Positions 30,550 to 44,717 of a DNA stretch of 64,000 bases are shown in pieces. The stretch is from Biscogniauxia marginata (lineage: Eukaryota; Ascomycota; Sordariomycetes; Xylariales; Xylariaceae): positions 248,001 to 312,000 of the forward strand of contig MU404065.1 of assembly GCA_022695795.1 (NCBI GenBank). Reading direction: 5' to 3'. The notes beneath the pieces are model-generated. The model saw nothing but the letters and a program-made list of their open reading frames with translations, was not told the DNA's origin and did not search any database. The translations under genes were made by a program, and so were the position numbers. Every line of letters starts with the position of its first letter. The first letter of the stretch is position 1.

Positions 30550-33416
30550 GATGGTCGAGGGCTGGCCTGGTCTGGGCCACGAGAGAGGAGGAAACGGCCA
30601 GTCGGGGCGGAAGTGCGATAAAGGAACCGGAAGTGCGTAGGGATGTCAAGCGGAAGATATGACGGCGTTGTAGGAGATAAAAAAAGTATCGAATTGGAGG
30701 GAGTGATGTCGCAGTGGTGCGGGCGGGCAGCCTTGGACCAATTGCTGCGGAGTGCGGTCGAGTGCCTGGTTCTATATTATGTCTTGGTATGTCTCTGTGG
30801 CGTGTGATGGGTGAATCGTGTGCCGTGGGCGGATTTTTGGCGGGGTCATACGGGCGCGTTAGCGACTGTAGCCTTGTTGCAGCGGTACTAAAATAGCGAT
30901 AGCGTAGCGTTGCGTTGCCCGTTGTGGCATGCAGCGCCACTCCCCGATCAATCAATTGATCACTGGTCACTGTAAGTCAGCGGCCAGACTGGCATTGGTG
31001 CAACTAAATTTGAATGGGCGCAGCTTGAACACCTACGCAACGCTCGCCTGCGCGCGCGCACACACACACGTACGCGCACACAGATGCAACCAGACACGAG
31101 AACTGCGCAGGGCTAAGTAAAGGGCAAGTAGCAGGGCTACTCGAATCCCTTGGGTAAGTTAATCAATATAAGGGAAATATCAGACGGGAAGAGAGTTGAA
31201 GCAAGGTCTGGCGCGAAGCGGTTGGCTGAACCCTCGTATCCTCGGTATCCTCGCACTGGATAGTTAAATCACCAGCCAAGGCTGAGCAGGACGGACCTCG
31301 CTTTAGGTGGATATCCAAGATAGTGGTCGATAGGTGTGTCGTATTATACTGCAGCCGTAATGCAATGCAATGCACTATAATGGAGGAAACATATGAAGTT
31401 ATTTTCGGCTGTATACTGGGTGTACCCTCTGTAGGTAGGTACATGTAAGGAGGAAGAAAGTCGCTGGATTGGGGTCGAGGCGAGTGAGGAATAAATGAAC
31501 GACGAACGCAAAGCAGGAGGGAAATGGGAGCCCGTCTACAGCACGAGACAAGGTAGGTGCAGGTAGTAGCCGTTGGGTAGTAGGAATTACACTAATAAAA
31601 GACCAACCGTCAATCGAGTTGCAACTGCCTATTTGCCTTGTATTCTAACAAGTACATGTACATGCTCTACATACTATAGTGTACCTCCCATCACACACAA
31701 GGTACCACTTTCTTGTGTATCAATGTACATAAATTGTAGGTCAAGGTAGGTATTCTGCTCCTACCTTAGGTAAGTAGGGAATGGTTCGGTACGATAAGAC
31801 GTCACGTCATGTAAGTGCTATTTATTATACACGGCTTTTATGTGAGCAGGTATGCTCTAAGTTTCCCATCGAATCGCGTGGGTTCGACGCTTCTATTGTA
31901 ATTACCACTGATCTTAGTAACCTACCTATAAAATGAGACATGATTTCTCAGTTGTAGTACAGAGACACCTCGTAATCTATTTCCTACGACCGGTTTTCGC
32001 CAGATACATGTAGCGCCCGGTTTGTTATATTACCTGCAGATGTATACTAACCTAAATTAACCCCAGCGCCGGTCATCCTAGTAGTTTCCATGATACTGCT
32101 ACCTCGACCGTTCTAATCCTTTCTAACTGATAGAGTATAGACTAAGGGTCTTAGCCATGGGCTTGTTGCTGTAGATGTTTTCCCCTTTGGACTGGTGATC
32201 CTACAAGCGTGTCGCATCTACTCCGTATTTCAAAACCTAGCGTTTCAACTTCACCCTACTCTTGTACGCGGTATATGTAGGCTAGGTTCATGTTGGTTTA
32301 GAATCAAGACTAACTTGACCCTTTCAACCCGGCCGTGAGCCAATTATGTATCAAGTTTAGATATCGGTTAGCTTACCATGTTTGTCCCAGAGGACGATAC
32401 CAGACATACATACCTGAAGTGTACAGCCAGGGCACCTAGTATACTCTCTGTGCCCTTCTTGCTCAACTCTCTAGCCTTCTCCCTTTTCCCTTCACTGCCC
32501 TTCTGTAGTTCTTTCTCCCAACTTGCAACATAGGTTTAAGACATTTTTGAAAAGCCGTAGTAACTCCTGATAAACATTCCACTCTAGACTAGGTATCACG
32601 CAATATGCACATGTCTCAAGGTCTTTTACGGTCGTATTAAAACCTACCTTGAGCCACGCTAGTGTTCAATAGCTTCTTTTGCTTCAATGTTATAATGTGT
32701 GTGCATGTACAGGCAACTGTAACTTTCAAAATACACACTCGTCATATATTTCCCATAGTGTACAGAAATATTCTTCCATAATCCCACCGCAATCCTAGGT
32801 AGGTACTCCATGTGATTGTTTATAATAAATGGCTGACTGACCAAACTGACTGACTGACTGGCCAAGGCTCGACTCTGATAGAGAAATAGCCTGAATGGGG
32901 CATTCGCTTTTGAATTTGGACCACTAAGAAATAAGCTACGGGGACCCCTCTTTACGATAAAGTCCCCCTTTTAAGGTACAGACGTACGGACTACTCAAAT
33001 AAGGAATGACGTGGGTGCAAAGGGCAGACCAAGCCTCTCCACATGCACCCCGGTATCTCGCAAAAGAGCCCCCAACGCCAGAATTAAGCGCCCGAACAAT
33101 CTATTTCTAGACGCCGGGCATCATCATCATCACCACCACCACCATCACCACCGCCGCCGCAACGTACAGATATTATATTACGGCCGCCATATTAGTCTAC
33201 CCTCCGCCACCACCTCGTCGTCGTCCTTGTCGTCTGCATCCAACAACTTATTCTAAATCGCCATAGTTCGCGTCCTTGTCATTACGACATCGTCCGGTGG
33301 CAGTCCCCTTTCCTACCTCCGAGCTGTCGTGTTCCACCCTTAGAATATGACCCAGGAATCGAACGAGCACCCGTCTCCTCTATAGATACGGTCCGGCTTG
33401 GTCTCATCTTTGCACT
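30550..33416. promoter_or_regulatory. Divergent 2.9-kb intergenic region
   Basis: Promoter space shared by the ArfGAP gene and the UNC-13-like gene. The part next to the ArfGAP start (30550-31130) has higher GC and CA repeats (CGCGCACACACACACG near 31055). From 31500 to 32900 it is AT-rich with many TAGGTA/TACCTA tracts. A CAT/CAC/CGC trinucleotide run lies at 33120-33162. No gene was found on either strand. Confidence 0.5.
33120..33162. repeat. CAT/CAC/CGC trinucleotide tract
   Basis: Imperfect trinucleotide array grading from CAT to CAC to CGC, about 260 bp upstream of the UNC-13-like start codon, probably in its leader. Confidence 0.8.
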
Positions 33417-36400
33417 ATGTCCACCGCATCTAGGACCTCCTACATTAGCCGCCGCATTAACAGTGTCCAGAATAGTGATCGAAGGAGTCGCGCTGGCTCG
33501 AACGCGCGATCCTTGGCTGTGAGCCATGATGATGCCTACACCTACGCTCTCCGTGTCGCTTACCTCCACCACCTCCTCCAACCGAAAAACAAGCGAAAAA
33601 CATGGGTCGCTGCTCCGAAGCCCAAAGCTCGGACCCATACGAACATCGCCGATTTGGTGAAGGAGTTTGTGCCGGGCAACTCGAGCGGCGTCAAGCTTCC
33701 TCATTCGTTTCGCGGCCCGTTGGAGAAGCGGATGGAACGTGTCATCATGGGCGTTGAGAAGTTACCTGGTTTTAACGATCCTGCCGTCAAGAAGACCTTT
33801 GCCCAGGCCTACACTGCTTTTACCGAGCAAGGCTTTCGGAAGAGCGTCGATAAGGAACGCAAGATTGAGCCCCTTATCTTGATTTTCTACTCGGCTGCCA
33901 CCAAGGCGTGCATGCTCGGCCACGAGCACAGCGACGACTCGTGGAAATTTCTCGTAGACAGGCACGTGGCCCTCTTCATAAGGCTTGTTGCTAGTATTTT
34001 GCGCGACAATGGGCACGACCGCGATAAGCCCGAACTCATGAGTAGGCTGGAGACGCTTGAGAACAAGCTTCTTACTAACGACCAAAATCTATACCTCGAC
34101 ACTGGCCAAGAGTCGGTCAGCACTATCGAGGTGGTAGCACCACCCAGCAACGACATCAAAGACATGCCCATGGTTCAGGTCGTTGCCAAAATATTTGGTC
34201 TCTCACTCTCCGATGTTCAAGGCCACATAGAAGCCCAACGCCCAAATTGGACCGAAGAAGCCGCACTAAAGGACCTCAAAGCATACCAGCACCGGCTTAA
34301 CTCCAACATGGACGGTGCGCTAAGGAGTCAGGACTTTGATATTGAGGAGGCTTATCAAGAGTGGAAGAAGGCAGAGGCGCCTTTCCTTTCCCAGTTGATG
34401 CTGGAAATTCTGACAGCCAAACCCGAGTTGGCGAAGAAGTCCACAGGTGCCAGCGCAGGCTCGGATAAGCCTTTGCCGTCAAGCCCATCGTCTGCATATG
34501 CTGAAGACCAGGCCTATTCGGACTTAGGTAGAGTCTTGTCGAACTCGAATAGGACATCTATATATGGTATCGATCCTATGCTGAGCCTTGGGTCCATGTC
34601 GCTCGATGACATGAGCAGTATTAGGACTGTCGACGAAACACACTACACATTTATACCTCCAGAACCTCGTGAGTTCCTGAAGATCATTGCAGCCTATGCG
34701 CTAGAGTTCGACGCCATGCATGAGGATGACGACGGACAGGAAGATGGTCCTTTCTCGAGGCAATCGCTGGAACTCTTGACCGAACTCTGCGTCCGCTGGC
34801 GGATCCCTCAGTTCACCCGCCTGGTTGTATACCTGGAAGTAGCCGCCCGCAGGTATACCGATACCTTGTTCACGATTATTGACCTGGATACTGCCTTTGA
34901 CTTGGTAAAGATCCCGCCTCAAGAGCCGAAAAAACCACCCCACATTTATCTCTATAATGAGAGCCTAGCAACTATAGATAGGAGTAGGTGGACTTTGTCA
35001 GACTATGCCATATATCAACAAACACTTTACACCCTAAACGATGCGCTCCTTCGAGAACTTTACGACACACTAATGCACTGCTATGAGCCAAAACCTCCCT
35101 CGGCCGGGCCAGCAGTGCATGTGTTGGAGAACCATATCTTTAATGATCCAAGCTTCTCGCGAAAAGAAGAAGATGCATTAGAGTATACCAAGATGCTTCA
35201 GGTTGGTCTGGCCGAACAAGCTGCCAACGTTTATCGAGGATTCCTTGATGCCGAGCTCCCTCGAGACCACCAGGATTGGAATTTCGGTCACGTAAAGCAA
35301 CTTGGCAACGTCGTTGTCAAGCTCTGTGAAAAGATCCAGAAGCGTTACAGGAAAAACCCGGAGATCATGGGAGTCAATCCCTTGACCATCCTCGCCGAGA
35401 CCATATTCCCTAGCTTTGAAGATGACGCCCACGATCTCGTAAAGAGAATTGTACAGGTTGCTCAAGATCGCGGAGATGAACTCCCTCTCCAGGATGGTTT
35501 CGATCTGTACAAGGATCTTGTTGAGATTCGGCGGATTCACCGATCATCGCTCCCCAATAGACCTTTCACTTTCGATGTAGAGGAGCTCCTCGTGGGCTTT
35601 GTGTGGCGTTGGATTCATAATGCGGAAGAGCGAGCCGAGGACTTCGTAAATCAGGCGATCAAGCAGGACCCATTTCAAGTCCGTGGTCACGGCCCTGGCC
35701 ATATTTCGTTGGACTCGGAGCGTCATAGTCATTCCATCATCGACATGTTCCAACTATTCCACCAGACAACAGACCAGGTTTTCCAACTGGAGTGGGATAA
35801 TGATGTTCACCATGCTCGTTTCATGACTGCTCTCTCTAAGATATTTGCCAATGGCATTGCTCAATACTGCGAGATTGTAGACCAGCGATTCGTCAAGGAG
35901 ATGGACACCCCAAGACCAAATGAGAAGGAGGCAGCGGCCGCCGCCCAAACAACGCAAGGGAGATTCATGCAGTACGCCAAGGATGCTTGGAGTGCCAAGG
36001 ATAAAATAGAACCGTTCCAGTTCTATCCAGAGGTATGATGGCCCCGCTCTAGCAGTCAGGACTTCTTCGTACTAACAAGCAGATAGTCCCTAGTCAAGCT
36101 CAACAATATAGAATGGGCCATGCAGGAACTGGATAAGTTAGAGAAGTCCATGAATGTGGATGCTTGCGTTGCAATATTGGAGAAGGTTGACGGGCCTAAG
36201 AGGCAAGTCAAACGCCCGGCCAAGTATGTCTTCACCATCAAGATCGTCGAAGCCGAGGAAATCAAGGCATGTGATCCCAATGGAACCAGTGATCCTTACG
36301 TAGTGCTCGTGGATGAGTATCAGAAACGTCTACACAAGACACGAATCGTCATGAGGACCTTAAATCCTCGATGGGACGAATCGGTAGATGTTACCGTGTC

Positions 36401-37642
36401 CAGTCCTTTGAACATCTCGGCTACAATATGGGATTATGATACTTTTGGCGACCACGACTTCGTGGGCCGGACCTCCCTGAAGTTAGACCCTATACATTTT
36501 AGCGATTATCTACCGCGTGAGTTCTGGCTGGACCTTGATACGCAAGGTAGAATTCTACTTCGAGTGAGCATGGAAGGGGAGCGTGATGATATTCAGTTCT
36601 ACTTTGGAAAGGCCTTCCGCCACCTCAAAAGGACCGAGCGAGATATGGTCCGGAAAATTACCGACAAGGCAAGTTTCCTCTATTGCTGAAAGATCAGGAG
36701 TGGCAGCTAATTCGTACCCAGCTTTCGAGGCATATCAACGCGTCACTATCCCACGAAGCTTTAAAGAATCTTCTTGGACGCAATCTCACTTCACAGGTCA
36801 ACTCATTCTTCAAGAGATCATCAACCCTTCCGGCGATCACTGATGACGAGGTTGAGAATGCTCTACAATCCCTCTTCGCCTATTTCAACGAAAATTTTGC
36901 TACGATGAAAGAGACATTGACAGACGCGACCATGGTCGCGGTTATGACGCGCCTGTGGAAGGAGGTGCTCATGGCCATCGAGACAATTGTCGTCCCCCCC
37001 TTATCTGAGAAGCCTTCTAGTCAACGTCCACTAAGTCAGCGCGAACTCGACGTAGTTTTTAAATGGCTCAAGCTTTTGTACGCCTTTTTCAATGCTCAGG
37101 ATGATGATGGCGAAGTTCTCGGTGTGCCCGCAGAAGTCCTCAGATCGCCTAAGTATCACGAGCTCAACACACTCAATTTCTTCTACTTCGAAAGTACCGA
37201 CAACCTAATTCGTACCTCTGAGCGTATAGCTGCCGCAACGGCCCAGCGCCAGCAGCAGCTACTTCAAGGCCACATGAATAACAATCGTCTTTCTGCCCCG
37301 GCTAGTCTAGGAGCTCCACTTGGCGGCGCCGGTGCGGGCCCTGCCTTTGCAAGCATGGGCACTATCCGCAGGGGTAAGAGCATCATGATGAGTCGCAATC
37401 TCGGTACCATGCGCCGGGCCAAAGAGGAAAAACGCAAAGAGGCACAGGCAGATCCCAACGATGACATGATCCTTCGTATCTTGCGCATGCGGCCCGAGGC
37501 AGCCGGCTACCTCAAAGAGAGACATCGGCAGAAGGAACGGATGGCCGCCCATGCCGCCGCCACGATGATAGTGAAGCAAAGCGTAAGCCAGGGCTGGAAC
37601 ACGGGCGCGGCTTTCGGCAGGGGCGGAGTACCCCGGCGTTAG
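33417..37642 (+). CDS. UNC-13-like C2/MUN-domain protein
   Basis: Member of the Munc13-related family that primes vesicle fusion and exocytosis with SNAREs; fungal members act at growth sites. Three exons (33417-36032, 36087-36668, 36722-37642) give 1372 aa. The long N-terminal part is all-helical, with the MUN/MHD1 region toward its end (LAEQAANVYRGFLDAELP and following). The C2 domain lies at about 920-1015 and keeps the Ca2+-binding Asp pattern (CDPNGTSDPYV and WDYDTFGDHDFVG). The MHD2-like region follows (TLTDATMVAVMTRLWKEVL, FKWLKLLYAFFNAQ). The C-terminus is basic and Met/Arg-rich. The second intron (36669-36721, 53 nt) begins GC rather than GT. Splicing it joins RKITDK to LSRHINASLSHEALKNLL and restores the frame. 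Confidence 0.92.
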
Positions 37643-40600
37643 GATCGCCCCCCAAAACGGAGTGTTGGTAAGGGAAGATGTCGATTCGATAGAACTACGA
37701 GTGAGTACCAGAGCCCGAAGTTTGAGGACCTGGCCGGGGACATAGGCTTGAAGAGCCGAAGCGAATAACGTCCGATACAACATGACAACGAAGTCACGCA
37801 CGAAAGACAAAAAGGCAACTATACCATACATCGCTACAATGCGCTTCATGTTAATTATTAAAAGATGGGAAGACAACCCGCTATACACGGCAGCCAGATC
37901 TATACACCAAAAATGTCTTTCGCGGCGAAATTTTTTTTTCTCTCTCCAGCGTTCACTTTGAAAGAGAAATTTGGGAAAAGGCGTTTTATTTTCTCGATGT
38001 CATCCTTGTGTTCTTGCTGTTGCCACTACAGTTGCTGTCGCTTTTGTCTTGTCTTATCTGGCATTATGTTTCTGTTCTCACGGCCAATCGAGTTCACCTC
38101 CTTTATTTTTAAAACATTCGATACCCCACGAAAGCCGAGGAGCTTTAGAGGCAGGCTTCCCAGGCCAAAGGGAAGGGAAGAAAGATGGTGGGGAGGGGTG
38201 GAGCGTAGGATTTGGGAGGGGGAGGGAAGGAAAGGGAAGGGGAGACAGCAGGCGCAATGTTTCCTACCTTATCGTCTTATGTCTGTTGGTCTTTTGTCTT
38301 GTTTTTGTTCCTCTTTTATTATTATCAAAGTCTATTTGCGAAACTTGCTATTTCTTGCTTCTCTTGAAGGATGGTGCTCTTCGTTCCCCATTTCCTCTTC
38401 CTTTGGGAGACACAAGTCTGGTCTAGAATAGCGCAATTCTTGTTTCACGGGGGTAACCCAGTATTCTTTTTTTACCATGCTTTTTTCTTTCTTGGTTTTT
38501 CTATCACCGCGGGAGAGAGGAGAGGGAGAAGGCATGAGGGCAGAAGGGAGAAAGGAGGAAATCTTGTCTATTTAGCATATACCAAACGTAACACCGAAAC
38601 AAACGAAAACAGAATGATATTAATTTCGAATAGATGACCCCCCTCACCCCCATCCCCTTCGGTCCACTGTCGAAAGAGACTCTTGTGAATATATTGATTA
38701 GGGAAGAGAGACAGAAGTGCTCGACCTGTACTGTACTGGCTCGTCGTGACAGAAGGTCAACCGGGCATGTAGATGGATAAAGATTGTAGTTGATACCTGC
38801 CTACCTTGCTTCTTGTTTACTTTACTTAACTTTAATATTTCTGGTTTTAAGTACCTATCCTACCTAGGTTATGTTAGATTTACGATCGTGTATAGAATCC
38901 CATATGGCATCCAGAAAGAAGTATTGGCCAACTTGAACAAAACTCGACTGACTAGCCGAGATGGATCATGTAGACTACATCACGCGTAGCCTACCTACCT
39001 ACCTCACCTATCCACCTAACCCAAGGTAGCTACCAATTGGCGAACGCATAAGTTCGCCCCCCTGAGTATCACAGCGGCGAAATCCTGTACGAGGAGCAGA
39101 TATGTCCAACTGGAACAGAAAAGAAAAATCATGTTGTGCCCGTGTACACCGGTAACCGCCACTGTTGCCACCAACCAGACTGCCGGTGCTGCGCTGTAAT
39201 GTAACCACCTACTCCCTGGAGCTTGGTCCATGCCGTGTCCTTATTTCTGCATGAACACAACAAGCAGGCTAAGTGATGCTTGTTTCTTTTTCTTCTTCTT
39301 TTCCTTTCAGGTTTATTGTCTGTTGTAGGGTAACTCCGCGTATATGCATGGTGGCATGTGATTAATATATATAGATATATATCGTATCGCATATAATGTC
39401 CTATTATGTATGTATGTAGGTATGTATGTAGGCTGTAGATATACAGACTCGCACGACATGTCTAGGTACCTACACTAGATAACTACATAACCTACCCACC
39501 TACCCTGTCCTGCTGCTGTGATACCAAGGAGCCCACGTACCCAGTGGGCGGGAGGTTGTCATGTGCAGATATTTCCTTGCGTACTCGAAGTTGTCTTCTA
39601 CGCTGGGAAAGGAAATGTATCACTAGAAGATTGTGAGGACCAATGGAAGTCGGAGAGGTTTTTTCGAGAAAAGGGTAATGAGTAAATAAATCAAAATATG
39701 TAAGAAGTAGGTCCGGACGATAAGGGGCAATATAGTGACAAATTGTGCCGGCCGATGTAGGGTTTGATACGGGGGTGATGATTAGAAGTATCGAAGAAGG
39801 GGACTAGGCAAGTAAGTGCGATATCCGGTTGGTTCACGGTAGCAGGGCTCGTCACATGAGATGAGTTGGTGGTGAGTTAAAAAACACTTTGGTCGACGAT
39901 CGCCGCAGGCGTGGTTCTCTCCCCGGATTCCCCCCTCTTTTGCTTGCTTGCTTCTCCGTCTCCATGCAATACCAAATTCGGCTCGCCATTCCGTGGCTCA
40001 TGTTCGAAAAGAAATTAAGCTATGTATGATTTGGGATGACGATGGGCAAATGCGTCATTAGCCACGTGAAGTGTCGGGTACCCTTGGGGATGGTAGCACG
40101 GTAGCACGGCGGGTTGACGGCCTGGGCAGACCATCAGGCCGAAACAGATTTGCAGAGCAGCGACAAGGACTTTAATGCGAGGACCCGGATCGACATTTCT
40201 TTACACTCGCACATCTGCAGAGACTCGATTGCCAGTTGGCGGCGGTCAAGAAGGACAATCCATATGTTACGACCAAATGGATCCTTTTTTTTTTTCTTTT
40301 TTTTTTTTTTTACCTCATCGCATCGCGGTGGCAGGTCGCTCTTTTGACTGGTTCGTTCGTTCGAGCTCGGTGCGGAAATAGCGGAACCCCTGTGGGGATT
40401 TGTATATTCTTGGCTGGGAGATGAAGCACGAATCGGCTTGTGAAATTGTTTCTCTCAAGAAATTCAGGGTCCTTCGAACGCTGTGCCGCGAAAAAAATCA
40501 GAAACAAGTCGGGTAACTGCCGATCTTGACTTGTCAGGGCCCTCCAACTTGATCTGGGCGTCGGATTACCGCCAGGACAGGAAACCAAATGGCACTGCCA

Positions 40601-42909
40601 TCTTAATGTAGATCCCCTCAGCATTGGGACCTTGCGAGCAGGTGATTCGTGAGCGCCCGATCGGCGAGTTGCGAGACCGGCCGGAACGCTCACCTACGGC
40701 TGTGCGAGTTCGTTGCCCCGGACTCCGCGACTGCGTCTGGAGATGGCGAGAACACTGACCAGGTGTCTTGTCCTGATTAGTTTGAAGTTTCTCGATGAAA
40801 TTTCCGCTTCAGGTATCAACCAGACAGTTCCTCAATGCGAAACACTAGCGTGTCGACTCTTCACTTTAAATCTCTACTCTCAGCTCCCCAGGAGGGAGTA
40901 GATCGCTGCAGATGGGCGAACGTCAGCATTCCTACCCCTCCTGTCCTCGATTCCTAAGGCGATCCTGTCCATCGCGCACTCCCCTGACTGCGTAGCTGGA
41001 GGCCTGTAAGCAGCCGTCCTACACCCGGCAAAAGTTGTGAATCCTAGTGAGATGAAGAGGAGCAGAATTCGCACCAAATCTGTAGATCAAGTGGGCCAAA
41101 TCATGAACTTGGCGGCTTCGTTTCTGTGTCTGTCGTCAGTCCGTCGCCAGCACTGAACTGCCCCTCTGTGGATCCCCGGTGAATTCTAGCGTAAGGGTCC
41201 TTGGAACGAGATTTTTTTATGTCCTTGCCTTTGGTTGGTAGCCGTGTCTTTATGCCGGGAATACTGCAGTCGAAGTATGGCAGCATACGCACCTTAGGTA
41301 GATATATAGGGGTCAGGTGCGCCACGACAGAGTGGCCAACCTAACTGTCTCATAGCAGCTCATCCATTTCACGTAAGCGTTGACGTGAAAGAGGATGCGA
41401 AAAGAGAGGTGCAACATTGATAGACTGGTATGCTGTATAAGTCAATGCAGTTCGCAACAAATGCTCCCCTGCGTGCCGGTAAAAGCCAAGAGATACCGAT
41501 TGAAGATAATTGCGGATATGACATCATTAGTATATGTGGGGGAGCGACCCTGCGGCCGTATGCATTGGCCTGGTGTACTTACCGGAAGGAGACAAGCGCC
41601 GTTCTTAATCACAGCACAAGGGAACGGCACTTTTTCTATTAGAGACGAGGCCGATGTCCCTGTCGATCAAACCGAGCCAGAAGACGAAAATTGGACGAAA
41701 TAATTGCTAATCTCCTACTCATCAGCTTCTAGATCTCCTGTGAAACCCTCCCTGCCTTAAAAACTGCCTATTCTTTCTTGTTGCAATGGCGCCAAGCTGC
41801 CTGACTTGGTGTATGTCGAGACGGCCAACGATGACTCGCGGGTGGCTCCCCTGTGGAGAAGGGGTTTCCAGTCATGGCCAGGCGTCGGGCGCTAAATCCT
41901 CAGCGAAGAGTAGGTAGTATGGTGTGGTAAGACAGAATAAGTACGAGCTGATGTGAATGGGTGACTGACCACCCCAGACATAGGCGAAGGTAGGCCTCTG
42001 GTATGTGTGTGTAGCGGGCAGGTAGTATGCCGGTACGTGTGATTTATGGTCGAGACCAACCCAAGATAGTGGCGATAGGGAATTCCCGCGGGGTACTGGA
42101 TCGAAATCACCCGCTGTGACCGTTATCAAGCTCATTTGCCAATGCGACGGCATAAGGCATTGCATCCTGCCGTCCTGGTAATGAGCTAGGCAGGCTGTAC
42201 CTACCTAAGGGTTCTACGTGACCCTCAAGTTATTTTTGTATCTACCTGAGGTAGGTTAGATGAAATATTGACTCGGTGTAACATATTTGAAGGCCACTTG
42301 CCAGGGAGTCCCATTGGAACGAGGAAATTATGTTTCTACACAGTACCTGATATACACTAGTGTACACATTACTAGTGTACACATTGGAGAATGAACAGTT
42401 GGCAGGTGGCAGGTTGCAGCTGACATCGCTAACATCGGTAAGCACCTAACCTAGTGGACAGCACTGTGACACACCTGAATGCATTGTGGATCCCGGCTTA
42501 CTGGAACGAGGACGGGAAAAGTGCATATTCAATCAAGTGCTACATGTATAAAGTAGTACGTGCCTACGGTAACCATCCATCCTTATGTGCCTGATTGTAC
42601 CCTACCTGCCCAGGCTGGGATACCACAAGGGAAGACGAAGTACATGGAGGAAGAGGAGATGGTGAAGACCTCATGATGATGAGGATGAAGATGAGGGGAA
42701 AAGTATTTGATACCTACCTTTTAGACAACCACTACCTAACGATATCACCGCGACTATTGAATTGCCTAAATCACCCAACCTAAAAGCACATACCTACTAA
42801 ACATACCTACCTATGTACGTATTTTATATGTATGTACAATCTGATCTAATGGAAACTTTAGGTATAGCTATACCCACACTAGGTATCCTTTATACCGGTA
42901 CATAAGGTC

Positions 42910-42943
42910 CCCTGCCCCCCTGCCCCCCTGCCCCCCTGCCCCC
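42910..42943. repeat. TGCCCCCC tandem repeat
   Basis: Four head-to-tail copies of CCTGCCCC-type octamers in the intergenic region upstream of nik-1. Confidence 0.85.
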
Positions 42944-44717
42944 TGTCTCATGTCCCATTACCTCATAGCTCAGGCTTGTATCTTACGTGACTTACCCCCT
43001 AAAAAGATACGAGGTTTTCTCGCCCTGGATGGCGTCTAGGTTTTGCACATACCGTACGATGGCCTGGTATCGGGAGCAAGGCCCGTCCTTGCTCTAGATG
43101 CTTGGTGTCTCGTGGAAAGTGGATATGGCATTTGGTGACCTGATCTTATTATTTTACTTTTACCCAAGTTAGCCTCTCCGTTAGCTACAGAAACCAATGG
43201 CCTCAGACCCCACAAACGTCTTGCATCTGCCATCATCCCAAATTGCTGTAGAGACCCAAATGACCAAAGCGTCCGAGTGTGCTGGCGAATGCTGGGGTTC
43301 TGTCGCCTAATGGCTCTATGAGGTATACACACTATCACGGAATAGCGGCAATGGCGACGACGAGGCTTTCCTCGTGTCCACCGGTGGTGGTTACACAACA
43401 TGTGCACAAGACATCCCCAAGTACGGGGAGAGAGGGCTACCAGTCTCGCGGCACGGCACGGGCATTGTATTCAGGTAGTCTTCAGGTAGTCTCGACTACA
43501 TACATACCACATATATACATACATGCACTGAACATTACGTAGCTATATCTCGAGAGAGAGATAAAAACAGGTATAAAGGAAGTTCCTAGGTTAGATCATT
43601 CCTGCACCTATGCCGTCGGTGGTGATCGCCAACGCCTAGAGGAATAGTCGAAGGATAAGAAAAAGAAACACGTCACATTCACAGTCAAGGGTTCTCCTGT
43701 TTACCTGTCTGGAGCAGGGTCTCAGGTTGACAGGTACACACATGTAGGTATTTTGTAATTTGTATGACGGCAAAGTCCCATCAACTTAACCTTTCGGGTA
43801 TCTGGGAAGGACAAATGCAGGGCACTCGACCAGAGTTTCAGTCATCTTGATCTTGAACTCTAACTCTTTTGCGTGCAGTTGCTCATTGCTGATCATTCCA
43901 TTGTTAGTCGGCCCAAAATCCCAACCAACAACACGTATCCTGGGGCAACACAAAGATACATAGACAGATAGGCGCTGCACACACAGCAAGAGGGCAAAGA
44001 GGAAGAAAAAAAAATTATTAATAAAGAGGGACACAGAAAGACAGGGGCGGAGCAGACAAAGAGGACAAAAAAAAAAGGAAGAAGAAAAGGTCAGGTAGCT
44101 TACCTCCGCCCTCGCATTTCCCCCCCTACAGGTCTGCGTAAAGGAAAGGAAAAGTAGGGATTGGTAGGGTAGATCCCTGGCTATTAGTGGCCGAATCTAA
44201 TAACCCGTGGCAGCCCATCCCCCGGTCGGGTGCCACCCCCCTGGCCCTACCGTAGCGAGCCAGTAAAAAAACGCCCCAGCGTCCCCGTCCAGCGCCCTCA
44301 ACCTCTCATCTTCCAGCACCACACAGCACCAGCTCAGACCAGGACCCGTCCTCCCCTTCTCCGCCTTATCTTCTGCACACGGCTCTTCTGGCTACCTAAA
44401 CTTGGTCAGGGTTCCAGGGAGGTTCCAGTTAGCCCTCAACTCTCCGAGCCTCGAACTGATCTTTCGACTCTCTCCACCTGCCAGCATCACTCCTTTAATC
44501 GAACAGACGAGACCTTTTCTCCCCCCCAAATTCTCCATTGATTGTCCGTGTCCATCTGGCCGACAATCTTCTCTTCTGTCGACCTGTATCCTTTGACCCT
44601 GCCTCGAGTTCTATCGTCGTTGCATCCGAAGCCTGCTAGACTAGAGATAGATACACCATCCTGTTGTTATTCATACCCGACCATCCCTCGCCCACCGCCA
44701 CCGCTGTCGGGGCGGGT

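Noticed and set aside
37865..38431. Two overlapping frames of 188 and 151 codons downstream of the UNC-13-like gene
   Set aside because: They consist of Phe/Cys/Ser-rich pyrimidine tracts and Arg/Gly-rich purine tracts, with no domain or splice support. Probably 3' flank.
40310..41703. Several 60-130-codon frames, including one with a signal-peptide-like start at 40743
   Set aside because: No cysteine pattern, domain or conserved splice continuation. The signal-like start is followed by an early stop.
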